DNA of 64,000 nt from Nocardia asiatica NBRC 100129 (GCF_000308415.1 NZ_BAFS01000041.1:1-64000), one strand, 5' to 3'; positions 34,961 to 44,135 are shown, counted from the first letter of the stretch. Translations and numbers: made by a program. The notes: generated by a model not told the origin, from the sequence alone.

Positions 34961-35066
34961 CCCGGCCTCGTACCCGCGGCGTGAGCGACGCGCCCGGAGG
35001 CGATAGCAGAGCGTAACCACGCAGGGCGCCGGGGAGCGCCGGCGAAAGACACAGGAGAACAAACCA

Positions 35067-35588
35067 ATGCCCAAGCCCAAGAAGGGTGCCCGCTTCGGCG
35101 GGTCGGCGTCGCACCAGAAGGCGATCTTCGCCAATCTGGCCACGGCGCTCTTCGAGCACGGCCGGATCACCACCACCGAGGCCAAGGCCAAGGCCGTGCG
35201 TCCCTACGCGGAGAAGCTGATCACCAAGGCGAAGGCCGGCACTCTGGCCGACCGTCGCGAGGTGCTGAAGGTGATCCGCAACAAGGACATCGTGCACGAA
35301 CTGTTCGCGCAGATCGGGCCGTCGTTCGAGGGGCGCGAGGGTGGCTACACCCGCATCACCAAGACGCTGCCGCGCAAGGGTGACAACGCGCCGATGGCGA
35401 TCATCGAGCTGGTCCGGGAGAAGACCGTGACCAACGAGGCCGATCGCGCTCGTCGGGTCGCCGCGTCGAAGAAGGCGGAGGAGGCTCCGGCCGCCGAGGC
35501 CGTCGAGGACAAGGCCGAGACCGCCGAGGCCGAGACCGCCGAGGCTCCGGCTGCCGACGAGGCCGCCGAGGACAAGAAGGACGCCTGA
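35067..35588 (+). CDS. rplQ: Ribosomal protein bL17 with Ala/Glu-rich tail
   Basis: Residues 1-120 are standard L17 ([41 protein letters not shown]). About 50 further residues are a low-complexity Ala/Glu/Asp tail, as seen in other actinobacteria, with no homology needed for ribosome binding. The start is preceded by CACAGGAGA. A terminator follows. Confidence 0.97.
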   Translation: MPKPKKGARFGGSASHQKAIFANLATALFEHGRITTTEAKAKAVRPYAEKLITKAKAGTLADRREVLKVIRNKDIVHELFAQIGPSFEGREGGYTRITKTLPRKGDNAPMAIIELVREKTVTNEADRARRVAASKKAEEAPAAEAVEDKAETAEAETAEAPAADEAAEDKKDA

Positions 35589-35610
35589 CGCGCAGCGTCG
35601 GAGTTCGCGT

Positions 35611-35646
35611 ACGAGCCCGCCACCCGCACTGGGTCGGCGGGCTCGT
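35611..35646 (+). terminator. Terminator after rplQ
   Basis: A perfect 11-bp stem (ACGAGCCCGCC with its complement, 35611-35621 and 35636-35646) has a 14-base loop and is followed by TCGTTTCG. It separates the ribosomal operon from truA, at least in part. Confidence 0.75.
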
Positions 35647-35667
35647 TCGTTTCGACCGGAGGATCAT

Positions 35668-36555
35668 GTGACCGTGGAGGAATCGGTGGGATCGGATGTG
35701 GACCGGCCGCGCGAGGACGCGCCGGACACCGGCATGTCGCGGGTCCGGCTGGACATCGCCTACGACGGCACGGATTTCCTCGGCTGGGCGCGTCAGCCGG
35801 GTTTGCGCAGCGTGCAGGGAGTGCTGGAGGACGCGCTGAGCAAAGTGTTGCGCGAGCCGATCCAGTTGACCGTGGCGGGCCGGACGGACGCGGGCGTCCA
35901 CGCCGAGGCGCAGGTCGCGCATTTCGACACCGCCGCCGAACTGGATGCGGGAAAACTGGTGCACCGGATGGCGCGTTTCCTGCCGAAGGACGTGCGCATC
36001 AAGGACGCGCGCCTGGCCGCGCCCGAGTTCGACGCCCGGTTCTCCGCTGTTCGCCGTCACTATGCCTATCGGTTGACCACCGCGCCGTACGGGGCGGAGC
36101 CGCTGCAGGCCCGCAGCGTGGTCGCCTGCCGATCCGGCGTCGATGTCTCGGCCATGCGCGTGGCTTCGCGGAAACTGCTCGGCTTGCACGATTTCGCCGC
36201 TTTCTGCCGTCGCAGGGAGGGTGCGACGACGGTGCGCGAGTTGCAGCGCTTCGACTGGGTGCGCGACGGCGATCTGCTGATCGCCTACGTCAGCGCCGAC
36301 GCGTTCTGCTGGTCGATGGTCCGCAGCCTGGTCGGCGCGGTTATCGCGGTCGGAGAGGGGCGGCGCACCCCGGAATGGGTCGCCGAGTTGTTGCGGGAGA
36401 CGGAGCGTTCCAGTTCGGTCACCGTCGCGCCCGCCCACGGGCTGAGCCTGATCGGCGTCGACTATCCGGCCGACGGGGAACTGGCCGCGCGCAACGCGCA
36501 GACGCGGGAGATGCGGTCGGTACCGGTCTCCGGCGCGGGTTGCTGCGGCGATTGA
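35668..36555 (+). CDS. truA: tRNA pseudouridine(38-40) synthase TruA
   Basis: The start is GTG 35668 with CCGGAGGATC upstream. The 295-residue product has an extra disordered N-terminus of about 22 residues, then [20 protein letters not shown], the catalytic D74 in [17 protein letters not shown], and [19 protein letters not shown] near the C-terminus. TruA isomerises U38-U40 in tRNA anticodon arms. The position just after rplQ is conserved in mycobacteria, where ESX-4 lies close by, as it does here at 44.9 kb. Confidence 0.96.
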   Translation: MTVEESVGSDVDRPREDAPDTGMSRVRLDIAYDGTDFLGWARQPGLRSVQGVLEDALSKVLREPIQLTVAGRTDAGVHAEAQVAHFDTAAELDAGKLVHRMARFLPKDVRIKDARLAAPEFDARFSAVRRHYAYRLTTAPYGAEPLQARSVVACRSGVDVSAMRVASRKLLGLHDFAAFCRRREGATTVRELQRFDWVRDGDLLIAYVSADAFCWSMVRSLVGAVIAVGEGRRTPEWVAELLRETERSSSVTVAPAHGLSLIGVDYPADGELAARNAQTREMRSVPVSGAGCCGD

Positions 36556-36566
36556 GCGGGGTTCGG

Positions 36567-36598
36567 GCTACCCGCACCGGTCGCGGAGTGCGGGTAGC
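36567..36598. terminator. Terminator between truA and hsp20
   Basis: An 11-bp perfect inverted repeat, GCTACCCGCAC and its complement, has a 10-base loop. It lies between converging stops, so it can act on both. Confidence 0.75.
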
Positions 36599-36605
36599 GA
36601 CGCGG

Positions 36606-37133
36606 TCACTTCGACGACTGCGGGTATTGCTGCTGTGACTGGCCGGGCTGCTGGGTCTGTTCCTGCTGCGTCGGCGACAACTGTTCGGATGATTTCGTCT
36701 GCGCTTCGATCGTCCTCGGCTCCTGGGCGGCCCCCGAGATCTGGATGCGGCGCGGCATCGCGCGCTCCGCGATCGGGATCGTCACCGACAGCACGCCGTT
36801 GTTGTAGGTGGCGCTGATGTGGTCGACGTCGACGTTCTCGCCGAGCGACAGCTGGCGCATGAAGGTGCCCGCGAAGCGTTCCGAGGCGATCCACTGGACC
36901 CCTTCCTCGCTCGGCACGGTGCGTTGCGCGCGCAGGGTGAGCGTGCCGTTGTCGACACTCACGTCGATCGAGCCGGGGTCGACGCCGGGCAGATCCGCGT
37001 TCAAGACGTAGTGATCACCCGCTTTGAACAGATCCATCGGCATGAATCGGGGTGCGCGAGCGGTTCCGGCGCTTTCACCGAGCAATTGACGGGCGACGGT
37101 GTCGATGTCATGGAATGGATCGAATCTGAGCAC
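36606..37133 (-). CDS. Hsp20/alpha-crystallin small heat-shock protein
   Basis: GTG 37133 is chosen because GGGAGGTGATC precedes it; the frame is open further upstream with no Hsp20-like sequence. The 175-residue product begins VLRFDPFHDIDTVARQL, the usual Hsp20 lead in actinobacteria. The alpha-crystallin domain (about 40-135) contains LNADLPGVDPGSIDVSVDNG and YNNGVLSVTIPIAERA. The tail is Gln/Pro-rich and lacks an obvious extra motif. It is an ATP-independent holdase that prevents protein aggregation under stress. It is divergent from the F420-type oxidoreductase. Confidence 0.9.
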   Translation of the reverse strand: MLRFDPFHDIDTVARQLLGESAGTARAPRFMPMDLFKAGDHYVLNADLPGVDPGSIDVSVDNGTLTLRAQRTVPSEEGVQWIASERFAGTFMRQLSLGENVDVDHISATYNNGVLSVTIPIAERAMPRRIQISGAAQEPRTIEAQTKSSEQLSPTQQEQTQQPGQSQQQYPQSSK

Positions 37134-37308
37134 AGCGATCACCTCCCTCTCGCTAGTGGCGACGTCCGCCACGGCGGCGGACGCCGATAGCTGTGCAATC
37201 GCCACGGTAGCGAACCTTGATCGGGTCGGCATCGACCTGACGGGACGAAAGAAGTCGGAGATCCGCCGGCACGGAATAGCCGCCGATGGGCCCGTGTTGG
37301 CTCGGGAC

Positions 37309-38142
37309 ATGGCATTCGACAGTCTCGGACGGTTCGGAGTGTGGCGGGCGTACAACGGGTTCAGCCCGGAGGACGCGCGGGAATTGGAGCAGCTGGGATA
37401 CGGCGCGCTGTGGTTGGGGGCCTCGCCCCCGGCGGACCTCGCAGTGGTCGAACCACTGCTCGAGGCGACCGAAACGATCACCGTTGCCACCAGCATCGTG
37501 AACATCTGGGCCGCGCGGGCGAAGGAGACGGCCGACTCGTTCCACCGGATCGAGGCGCGCTTCCCCGGCCGGTTCCTGCTGGGCATCGGCGCCGGACATC
37601 CCGAGCACACGGGCGAGTACCGCAAGCCCTACGACGCGCTGGTCGAGTATCTCGACGACCTCGACGCCGCGGGCGTGCCCGCCGAGCGCCGCGCGGTGGC
37701 CGCGCTCGGTCCGCGCGTGCTGAAGCTGGCCGCCGAGCGGTCCCTCGGCGCGCTGCCCTACTTCGTGCCCGCCGCGCACACCGCGAAGGCGCGCGAGATC
37801 GTCGGCCCGGACGCGCTGCTGGCGACCGAGCACAAGGTGGTGCTGACCGACGACGCCCGGACGGCGCACGCCGTCGCCGACGAGACCGTCGGGTTCTATC
37901 TCGGTCTGACCAATTACACGTCCAACCTGCGCCGGTTCGGTTTCACCGACGCCGACCTCACCGTCCCGCCCACCGACCGGCTGTTCGACGCCGTCGTCGC
38001 GTACGGCACGCCGGAGCGGATCGCCGCCCGGCTCGACGAACACTTGGACGCGGGCGCGGGCCATGTCGCGGTGCAAGTGCTCGGCGACAACTACCTCCCT
38101 GCGCTGCGCACCCTCGCTCCCCTGCTGACCACGCGATCCTGA
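37309..38142 (+). CDS. LLM-class F420-dependent oxidoreductase (TIGR03620-like)
   Basis: The start is taken as ATG 37309 (MAFDSLGRFGVWRAYNGF); in-frame upstream sequence, open to 37099, is not family-like. The 277-residue product has the luciferase-like TIM barrel signs ELEQLGYGALWLGASPPADL, TITVATSIVNIWAARAKETA and RFLLGIGAGHPEH. The family uses cofactor F420 for hydride transfer. The substrate is unknown. It is a single-gene unit between hsp20 (divergent) and the MHS transporter, with its own terminator. Confidence 0.85.
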   Translation: MAFDSLGRFGVWRAYNGFSPEDARELEQLGYGALWLGASPPADLAVVEPLLEATETITVATSIVNIWAARAKETADSFHRIEARFPGRFLLGIGAGHPEHTGEYRKPYDALVEYLDDLDAAGVPAERRAVAALGPRVLKLAAERSLGALPYFVPAAHTAKAREIVGPDALLATEHKVVLTDDARTAHAVADETVGFYLGLTNYTSNLRRFGFTDADLTVPPTDRLFDAVVAYGTPERIAARLDEHLDAGAGHVAVQVLGDNYLPALRTLAPLLTTRS

Positions 38143-38154
38143 CTTTCGCGTGCC

Positions 38155-38186
38155 CTCCGGCCCCCGGCTGCCGCGGGGGGCCGGAG
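38155..38186 (+). terminator. Terminator after the F420-type oxidoreductase
   Basis: CTCCGGCCCCC (38155-38165) pairs perfectly with 38176-38186 in an 11-bp stem with a 10-base loop. It lies 12 bases after the stop. Confidence 0.75.
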
Positions 38187-38305
38187 CTGTTCGCGGTGAT
38201 CGTCCTAAGGGACTGTTAGGAAGCGGCGAGAGCCGTTCCGCGGGCTTGTGACTGCCGACACACTGATCTGCGACGACGTGATGAGGCGTCGGAGAAGGAG
38301 ATCTT

Positions 38306-39709
38306 GTGACTACGACACAGCCCGTGGGCGAACGCCGGGTGGTCGCGAACGTTCTGCGCGGATCCATCGGCAACCTGGTCGAGTGGTACGACTGGTACGT
38401 CTACGCCGCGTTCAGCGTGTACTTCGCGAAGACGTTCTTTCCCGAGAACGATCCGACAGCGCAGCTGTTGTCCACCGCCGCCGTGTTCGCGGTCGGCTTC
38501 CTGATGCGCCCGATCGGCGGTTGGGCGCTGGGCCGCTACGCCGACCGGTTCGGCAGGCGTTCGGCACTGACTCTGTCGGTGACCGTGATGGCGGCCGGTT
38601 CGCTGATGATCGCGCTGACGCCCGGTTACCAGACCATCGGTCTGGCCGCCCCCGCCCTGCTCCTGGTGGCCCGGCTGCTGCAAGGGCTGTCGGTCGGCGG
38701 TGAATACGCCACCAGCGCGACGTATCTGTCCGAGGTGGCCTCGGCGGGCAAGCGCGGGTTCTATTCGAGCTTCCAGTACGTGACCCTGGTGGCTGGGCAG
38801 CTCGTCGCGCTGGGCGTGCAGATCGTGCTGCAGCAGTTCCTCGACGCCGACCAGATGAACGCCTGGGGGTGGCGGATTCCGTTCGTGATCGGTGCCGCCG
38901 GTGCGCTGGTCGTGATGTGGCTGCGGCGCGGCATGGACGAATCCGCGCAGTTCCGCGCCGAATCCGGGCGGCAGCAGGAGCGCGATGCAGAAGGCGGGGC
39001 GGCGACTGCCGGTGCGCCGCAGTCGCGCGGGTCGCTGCGGATCCTGCTGCAATACCCCCGGGAATGCCTGCTGGTCGTCGGGTTGACGCTGGGCGGAACC
39101 GTCGCGTTCTACACCTACACGACCTACATGCAGAAGTTCATGATCAACACCTCGGGCATCTCCAAGTCCACTGTCGCCTGGATCAATTTCATCGCGCTGC
39201 TGGTCTTCGTGGTGCTGCAGCCGCTGGCGGGCGCGCTGTCGGACCGGGTGGGGCGTCGCAAGCTGCTGATCTTCTTCGGCGTGGCGGGCACCTTGCTGAC
39301 CGTGCCCCTCATGACGGTGCTCGCGCGCACCACCGATCCGGTCGCCGCGTGGGGCCTGATGATGACGGCACTGGTGATCATCACGGGCTACACCTCGATC
39401 AACGCGATCGTGAAGGCCGAACTGTTCCCGACGAAGATCCGCGCGCTCGGCGTCGGGCTGCCCTACGCCCTGACCGTCGCCATCTTCGGCGGCACCGCGG
39501 AGACCATCGCGCTGGCGTTGAAGAAGGCGGGCCACGAGTCGCTGTACTTCTGGTACGTCGCGGGATGCATCGCCGTCTCGCTGGTCACCTACTACTTCAT
39601 GCGGGAGACCTCGGCCTCGTCGACGATCGACGCGGACGAGCTCGCCGCGGTCGCCGAGAGCGGGGCAGCCGAGCAGGCCCGGCCGATGGTCACCGTGCGT
39701 GAGCACTGA
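38306..39709 (+). CDS. MHS-family metabolite:H+ symporter
   Basis: The start is GTG 38306 behind AAGGAGATC. The 467-residue protein has about twelve membrane helices. The start GSIGNLVEWYDWYVYAAFSVY, the loop GRYADRFGRRSA and LLQGLSVGGEYATSATYLSE identify the MHS branch of the major facilitator family (relatives carry 2-oxoglutarate, citrate, shikimate or similar acids). The gene is first in a unit with a response regulator, a histidine kinase and a TAXI-type binding lipoprotein, so a carboxylate substrate sensed by that module is plausible. Confidence 0.88.
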   Translation: MTTTQPVGERRVVANVLRGSIGNLVEWYDWYVYAAFSVYFAKTFFPENDPTAQLLSTAAVFAVGFLMRPIGGWALGRYADRFGRRSALTLSVTVMAAGSLMIALTPGYQTIGLAAPALLLVARLLQGLSVGGEYATSATYLSEVASAGKRGFYSSFQYVTLVAGQLVALGVQIVLQQFLDADQMNAWGWRIPFVIGAAGALVVMWLRRGMDESAQFRAESGRQQERDAEGGAATAGAPQSRGSLRILLQYPRECLLVVGLTLGGTVAFYTYTTYMQKFMINTSGISKSTVAWINFIALLVFVVLQPLAGALSDRVGRRKLLIFFGVAGTLLTVPLMTVLARTTDPVAAWGLMMTALVIITGYTSINAIVKAELFPTKIRALGVGLPYALTVAIFGGTAETIALALKKAGHESLYFWYVAGCIAVSLVTYYFMRETSASSTIDADELAAVAESGAAEQARPMVTVREH

Positions 39710-39755
39710 CCGCCCGGCACCCACGCCGGTCCGACCCCTGTGGGAGGATCGGCGC

Positions 39756-40415
39756 GTGCGGCTTGCGGTGGTCGAGGACGACGACGGCGTGGGAGACGCG
39801 CTGGTCGAGGCGCTCATCGCCCGTGGTTACCGCGCCGAACGCATGCGCCGCGGCGCCGATCTGCTGATCGCGCACCGCGACTACGACGCGGTGATCCTCG
39901 ACCTCGGACTGCCCGACGGCGACGGTCTGCAGGTGCTGCGCAGACTGCGCGAGGTGAGCTCGGTCGCGGTGCTGATCCTCACCGCGCGCAGCGACGAACG
40001 CTCGATCGTGCGCGGTCTGCGCGGCGGCGCCGACGACTATCTGGTGAAGCCGCCGCGGATCGCGGAGCTGGTCGCGCGGCTGGAGACGGTGACGAGGCGG
40101 GCCGCGGCCGCGGCGCAGCACGCGCCGTCGGTGGTCGTCACCGGGGACGTGCGGGTCGACCTCGGCGCTCGCGTGGTCGAGGTCGCGGGTGCGCCCGTGA
40201 CGCTGACGCAGAAGGAGTTCGAGCTGGTCGAGGCGCTGGTGGAACGGCCGGGGGCCGCGGTGAGCCGCCAGCAGCTGATGGATCGCATCTGGGGTGACGC
40301 CTTCGTCGCGGTCTCGCGGTCGCTGGACGTGCACATGGCCGGTTTGCGGGCGAAGCTGAATCGGCCCGGCCTGATCACCACCATCCGCGGGTACGGATAT
40401 CGGTGGGGACAGTGA
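39756..40415 (+). CDS. OmpR/PhoB-type response regulator
   Basis: GTG 39756 is preferred because GGGAGGATC ends six bases upstream; an in-frame GTG at 39699 would overlap the MHS gene and add non-receiver sequence. The receiver has acidic pocket D8-D10 and phosphoacceptor D49 (AVILDLGLPDG). The DNA-binding winged helix ends in TIRGYGYRWGQ. It works with the kinase 28 bases downstream. The order MHS-RR-HK-SBP is like tctD/E-type units that control carboxylate uptake. Confidence 0.9.
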   Translation: MRLAVVEDDDGVGDALVEALIARGYRAERMRRGADLLIAHRDYDAVILDLGLPDGDGLQVLRRLREVSSVAVLILTARSDERSIVRGLRGGADDYLVKPPRIAELVARLETVTRRAAAAAQHAPSVVVTGDVRVDLGARVVEVAGAPVTLTQKEFELVEALVERPGAAVSRQQLMDRIWGDAFVAVSRSLDVHMAGLRAKLNRPGLITTIRGYGYRWGQ

Positions 40416-40443
40416 GCGCGGCCCGGCGAGCCGGAGGTATGCC

Positions 40444-41865
40444 ATGCGGCGTCGCTTGCTCGTCGCGCTGACGCTGTTCGCGGCCATCGCGGTGCTGGCG
40501 TTCGCGGTGCCGCTGTCGCTGACCATCGCGACCAATCGCACCCAGCAGCTGGTGCTCGCGCGTTCCGGGGACGCCGACCGGTTCGCCACTCTCGCCGACG
40601 ACGCGGTCACGGCGGGGGACAGCCGCGCGCTGGCCGACGAGGTGCTGCGCTATCACGAGTTGTACGGGGAGAACGTGCTGGTGGTCGACGCGCGGGGCGC
40701 GACGACGGTGAACGCCGGCGCGGACGTGCGCGATCCCGGCATCGCCGCCGCGGTGGTGGCCGCGCGGCGCAATCAGCGCCCGCACGCGGTGGACAAGCTG
40801 ACGCCGTGGGGAGCGCCGACCGTGCTGGTGGCGCGGCCGGTCGGCACCGGTGTGCAGGTCAACGGAGCCGTGGTGATCGAGGCGTCGACCGCCCGCGCCC
40901 GGGGTGACATCGCGCGGGCCTGGGCGGTGATCGTGCTGGGTGGGGTGGCCGCGATGGCGCTGTTCATGCTGCTGGCGGTGACGCTGAGCCGCTGGGTGCT
41001 GCGGCCCCTCGCGGCGCTGTCGCACGGTGTGGCGGAGTTGACCGCGACGCTGCCGAAACCCCGAGCCGACACGGTCGCCCCGGTGTCGATCGCGGGCCGG
41101 TACGGCGGGCCGCCGGAGATGCGGGCGCTGGCGGAATCGTTCGACGCGATGGCCGTGGCCGTCGCGGACTCGGCGGACGCCCAGCGGCAACTGGTCGCCG
41201 ACACCGCGCACGCCATGCGCAACCCGCTGGCCGCTTTGACCATCCGGCTCGATTCCCTGGAGCCCGCGATCCCGGCGAGTGCGGCGGGCACCTTTCGCGG
41301 TGCGGGGGCCGAGGTCGAGCGTCTGACCGCGCTGCTCGACGGCTTGCTGACCCTGGCCGTGGCCGAGACGCCCGCGGCGTTCGACCTCGCGCGCACCACC
41401 GAGGACGACAACCGGTGCGACGCCGTGCAGGTGGTGGCCGATCGATTCGACGCGTGGTGCACAGCGTTCGAAGCCGCGGGGCAGCGATTGCGGGTAGCGC
41501 CCACGGCGGATCGCGCCGACGTGGCGGTCCCGGCCGACGTGCTGGCTCAGATGCTCGACGTACCGCTGAGCAACGCCTCGCGCTACGCCGGGTCGGGCGC
41601 GTGCACCGAGCTGGTCGTGGAGACCGAGCCGGGCTGGGTCACGGTGACCGTCCGTGACGACGGCACGGGTGTCCGTCCCGACGAGATCGACAAGCTCACC
41701 ACGCGTTTCTTCCGTGGCTCCGCAGCCGGTTCCGGTGGCTCCGGGCTCGGCCTGCCGATCGCCGCGGCGCTGGCGCAGGCGCGCGGCGGCGCTCTCACGG
41801 TGGCGGCGGTGCGTCCGCGCGGTCTCGCGGTGACCGTGCGACTACCTGCGGCGGAGGCTCGATGA
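40444..41865 (+). CDS. Sensor histidine kinase
   Basis: The start is ATG 40444 behind GGAGG. The 473-residue protein has membrane helices at about 8-28 and 160-181 that enclose a roughly 130-residue extracellular sensor. HAMP follows, then the H-box with H256 (DTAHAMRNPLAAL). The N-box is diverged (VPLSNASRYAG), and the G-boxes read DDGTGV and GSGLGLPIA. The stop overlaps the start of the binding lipoprotein gene at ATGA, which suggests that the kinase reads the ligand-bound lipoprotein. Confidence 0.9.
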   Translation: MRRRLLVALTLFAAIAVLAFAVPLSLTIATNRTQQLVLARSGDADRFATLADDAVTAGDSRALADEVLRYHELYGENVLVVDARGATTVNAGADVRDPGIAAAVVAARRNQRPHAVDKLTPWGAPTVLVARPVGTGVQVNGAVVIEASTARARGDIARAWAVIVLGGVAAMALFMLLAVTLSRWVLRPLAALSHGVAELTATLPKPRADTVAPVSIAGRYGGPPEMRALAESFDAMAVAVADSADAQRQLVADTAHAMRNPLAALTIRLDSLEPAIPASAAGTFRGAGAEVERLTALLDGLLTLAVAETPAAFDLARTTEDDNRCDAVQVVADRFDAWCTAFEAAGQRLRVAPTADRADVAVPADVLAQMLDVPLSNASRYAGSGACTELVVETEPGWVTVTVRDDGTGVRPDEIDKLTTRFFRGSAAGSGGSGLGLPIAAALAQARGGALTVAAVRPRGLAVTVRLPAAEAR

Positions 41866-42797
41866 CCGGTCGAGAATCGATCATCCGGCGCGGCATCGGC
41901 CGGCGCGGCTTCCTCGCATTGGCCGTCGCCGCGAGTCTCGCGGGTTGCGCTCCCAGCGGCCGAGGCGCGACGGTGCGACTGGCTTCCGGGGAAGTCGGCG
42001 GCTTCTACCACGCCTTCGCCGCATTGCTCGGCCTCGCCGCCGCGACCAGCGGCGACGTGCGGATCGAGCGGGTCACCACCTCAGGATCACAAGACAACCT
42101 GCGGCTGCTCGCCCACGGCGAGGTCGACGCCGCGCTGGCCCTCGCGGATTCGCTGCCGGAGAGCTCCGGCCCGGTATCGGCGCTGGGCCGGGTCTACGAG
42201 AACTATTTGCAGCTGGTCGTGCGCGCGGACAGTCCGATCGGCTCGGTCGCGGATCTGCGCGGAACGCGGGTGAGCCTGGGTGCGCAGGGGTCGGGCGCGG
42301 CGCTCACCGGCGCCCGGATCCTGCGGGTCGCGGGCTTGGATCCGGCCGTCGACGTGGCGATCACGCATCGGCCACTGGCGGAGGCGGTGGCCGCCCTCAC
42401 CGCGGGCGAGGCGGACGCGCTGCTGTGGGCGGGCGGTGTGCCGACCGCGCGGCTCGCGGTGCCGAGCCGGATGCGGCTGGTGGACTTGGGTGAGCTGGCC
42501 GCGCCGATGCGGGAGAGGTTCGGCCCGGTGTACGACCGAGTCGCGATCCCTGCGGACGCCTATCCGGGTGCTGTCTCGGTGCACACCATCGGGGTGGCGA
42601 ACCTATTGCTCGCGGCGCAGACCATGCCCGACGACGTGGCCGCCTCCATCGTCGAACTGCTGGTGTGGCACGCCGACGCGCTGGTGCCAACCGAGGCCGC
42701 GGGCACCCAGTTCCTCGACGGCCGGTCGCTGATCAGCACCGGTTCGATCCCGCTGCACCCGGGAGCGGCCGCGGTCTACCGCCGCTGGCACGGCTAG
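41862..42797 (+). CDS. TAXI-family solute-binding lipoprotein
   Basis: The 311-residue product has an RRGFLAL twin-arginine-like start and a lipobox SLAGC with lipid-attachment C29. Downstream, ASGEVGGFYHAFAALLG, TTSGSQDNLRLLAHGEVDAAL and LGAQGSGAALTGARILRVAG are features of TAXI (TRAP-associated immunogenic) binding proteins for carboxylates such as glutamate. No TRAP permease is encoded nearby, so it more likely feeds the sensor kinase than a TRAP channel. The gene is coupled to the kinase and converges on csoR with a 5-base gap. Confidence 0.85.
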   Translation: MTGRESIIRRGIGRRGFLALAVAASLAGCAPSGRGATVRLASGEVGGFYHAFAALLGLAAATSGDVRIERVTTSGSQDNLRLLAHGEVDAALALADSLPESSGPVSALGRVYENYLQLVVRADSPIGSVADLRGTRVSLGAQGSGAALTGARILRVAGLDPAVDVAITHRPLAEAVAALTAGEADALLWAGGVPTARLAVPSRMRLVDLGELAAPMRERFGPVYDRVAIPADAYPGAVSVHTIGVANLLLAAQTMPDDVAASIVELLVWHADALVPTEAAGTQFLDGRSLISTGSIPLHPGAAAVYRRWHG

Positions 42798-42802
42798 CGC
42801 CG

Positions 42803-43126
42803 TCAGGACCGGACCAAGCGGGCGATGGCGTCCGTGGCTTCCTTGATCTTGGCTTCGGCCTCCGGGCCGCCCGCGACGGCCGCGTCCACCACACAGTGGC
42901 TGATGTGGTCCTCCAGCAGGCCCATCGCCACCGCTTGCAAGGCCTTGGTCATGGCGGACACCTGGGTGAGGATGTCGATGCAGTACTTCTCCTCCTCGAC
43001 CATCCGCTGCAGCCCGCGCGCTTGACCCTCGATGCGGCGCAGCCGCTTGAGGTAGTCGTCCTTGGCGGTGATGTAGCCGTGCGTCGCGTGGTCGGCCGCC
43101 GTGTGGTCGTGGGGGGAATCCGCCAC
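42803..43126 (-). CDS. csoR: CsoR-type Cu(I)-sensing repressor
   Basis: GTG 43126 is used; upstream open frame lacks homology and overlaps the operator. The 107-residue helical product has Cys49, His74 and Cys78, with the same spacing as the Cu(I)-binding C-H-C set of M. tuberculosis CsoR (KYCIDIL, DHISHC). The N-terminus is His-rich (DSPHDHTAADHATHGY) and may add metal sites. Apo-CsoR represses its operon and is released by copper. No copper exporter is next to it, which is unusual. A typical operator lies 43 bases upstream. Confidence 0.92.
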   Translation of the reverse strand: MADSPHDHTAADHATHGYITAKDDYLKRLRRIEGQARGLQRMVEEEKYCIDILTQVSAMTKALQAVAMGLLEDHISHCVVDAAVAGGPEAEAKIKEATDAIARLVRS

Positions 43127-43168
43127 CGATGTCTCCTCGCTGCCTGCCGGTCCCGGGAACCGGATCAA

Positions 43169-43183
43169 TACCCCCCTAGGGTA
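43169..43183. promoter_or_regulatory. CsoR operator
   Basis: TACCC at 43169-43173 and GGGTA at 43179-43183 form the interrupted C-rich/G-rich palindrome seen at CsoR-type operators. It sits between the divergent csoR start and the mtnP start, so it may control both. Confidence 0.75.
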
Positions 43184-43325
43184 CAGGTTGCGGCCCGGCT
43201 TGTCAGGTCCGGCCGCCCGCGCCTGCCGGGCGGATCGACCGGTGACCAGCCCGGGCCGTCGGGTGCAAGCAGAGTAACGCCGATCCCCCCGCGCGAGCGT
43301 AGCCGCGGGACGAGACAATCGACGT

Positions 43326-44135
43326 ATGAGTTCGCACCCCCGGCCCGCGCTCGCCGTCATCGGCGGCAGCGGCTTCTACGATTTCTTCGACAACGAGGCG
43401 ACCACCGTCGAGGTGCAGACGCCCTACGGTGCCCCGAGTGCGGGCATCGCGGTCGGAGAGGTGGAGGGCAGGACGGTGGCGTTCCTGCCGCGGCACGGCA
43501 AGAACCACGAATTCGCACCCCACACCCTGCCCTACCGGGCCAACCTGTGGGCATTGCGCGCGCTGGGCGTGCGCCGGATCTTCGCGCCCTGCGCGGTCGG
43601 CAGCCTGCGCGCGGACTGGGGCCCCGGCACGGTCGCGGTGCCGGATCAGCTGGTCGACCGGACCTCCGGCCGTCCGCAGACCTACTTCGACGGCGGTGGC
43701 ATCCACGTGTCCTTCGCCGATCCGTACTGCGAAGAACTGCGCGCCGCCGCGATCAAGGCCGAGTCCGACGAGCTGCGCATGATGCACGCGGCCACCATGG
43801 CCGTGGTCGAGGGCCCGCGCTTCTCCACCCGCGCCGAGAGCCGGTGGTTCGCCGCGCAGGGCTGGGAACTGGTGAACATGACCGGTCATCCGGAGGCGGT
43901 GCTCGCCCGCGAACTCGAGATGTGCTACGCGGCGGTGGCTCTCGTCACCGATCTGGACGCGGGGCTGGAAGAAGGCGAGGGCGTGCACGCCGTCGACGTC
44001 TTCGCCGAGTTCAAACGCAACCTCGCCCCGTTCAAAGAACTCGTTCGCCGTGCGGTGGCCGCGGTGGACGGCACCGAGACCTGTGACCGGTGCCGCGTCC
44101 ACGCGGGCGTGTCGTTGCCGTTCGAGCTGCCCTGA
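43326..44135 (+). CDS. mtnP: S-methyl-5'-thioadenosine phosphorylase family protein
   Basis: The 269-residue product has the family signs GGSGFYDF (phosphate loop), FLPRHGKNHEFAPHTLPYRAN and VVEGPRFSTRAESRWFA, and ELVNMTGHPEAVLARELEM as the base-binding part. It cleaves methylthioadenosine with phosphate in methionine salvage; some relatives accept other purine nucleosides. In M. tuberculosis the orthologue Rv0535 is followed by an epimerase gene, and here a remnant of one follows. Control by CsoR through the upstream operator is possible but unproven. Confidence 0.88.
   Translation: MSSHPRPALAVIGGSGFYDFFDNEATTVEVQTPYGAPSAGIAVGEVEGRTVAFLPRHGKNHEFAPHTLPYRANLWALRALGVRRIFAPCAVGSLRADWGPGTVAVPDQLVDRTSGRPQTYFDGGGIHVSFADPYCEELRAAAIKAESDELRMMHAATMAVVEGPRFSTRAESRWFAAQGWELVNMTGHPEAVLARELEMCYAAVALVTDLDAGLEEGEGVHAVDVFAEFKRNLAPFKELVRRAVAAVDGTETCDRCRVHAGVSLPFELP

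Noticed and set aside
43169..43183. Operator reading as a general terminator hairpin
   Set aside because: The half-sites are only five bases and lie between divergent starts, and the sequence agrees with CsoR-type operators.
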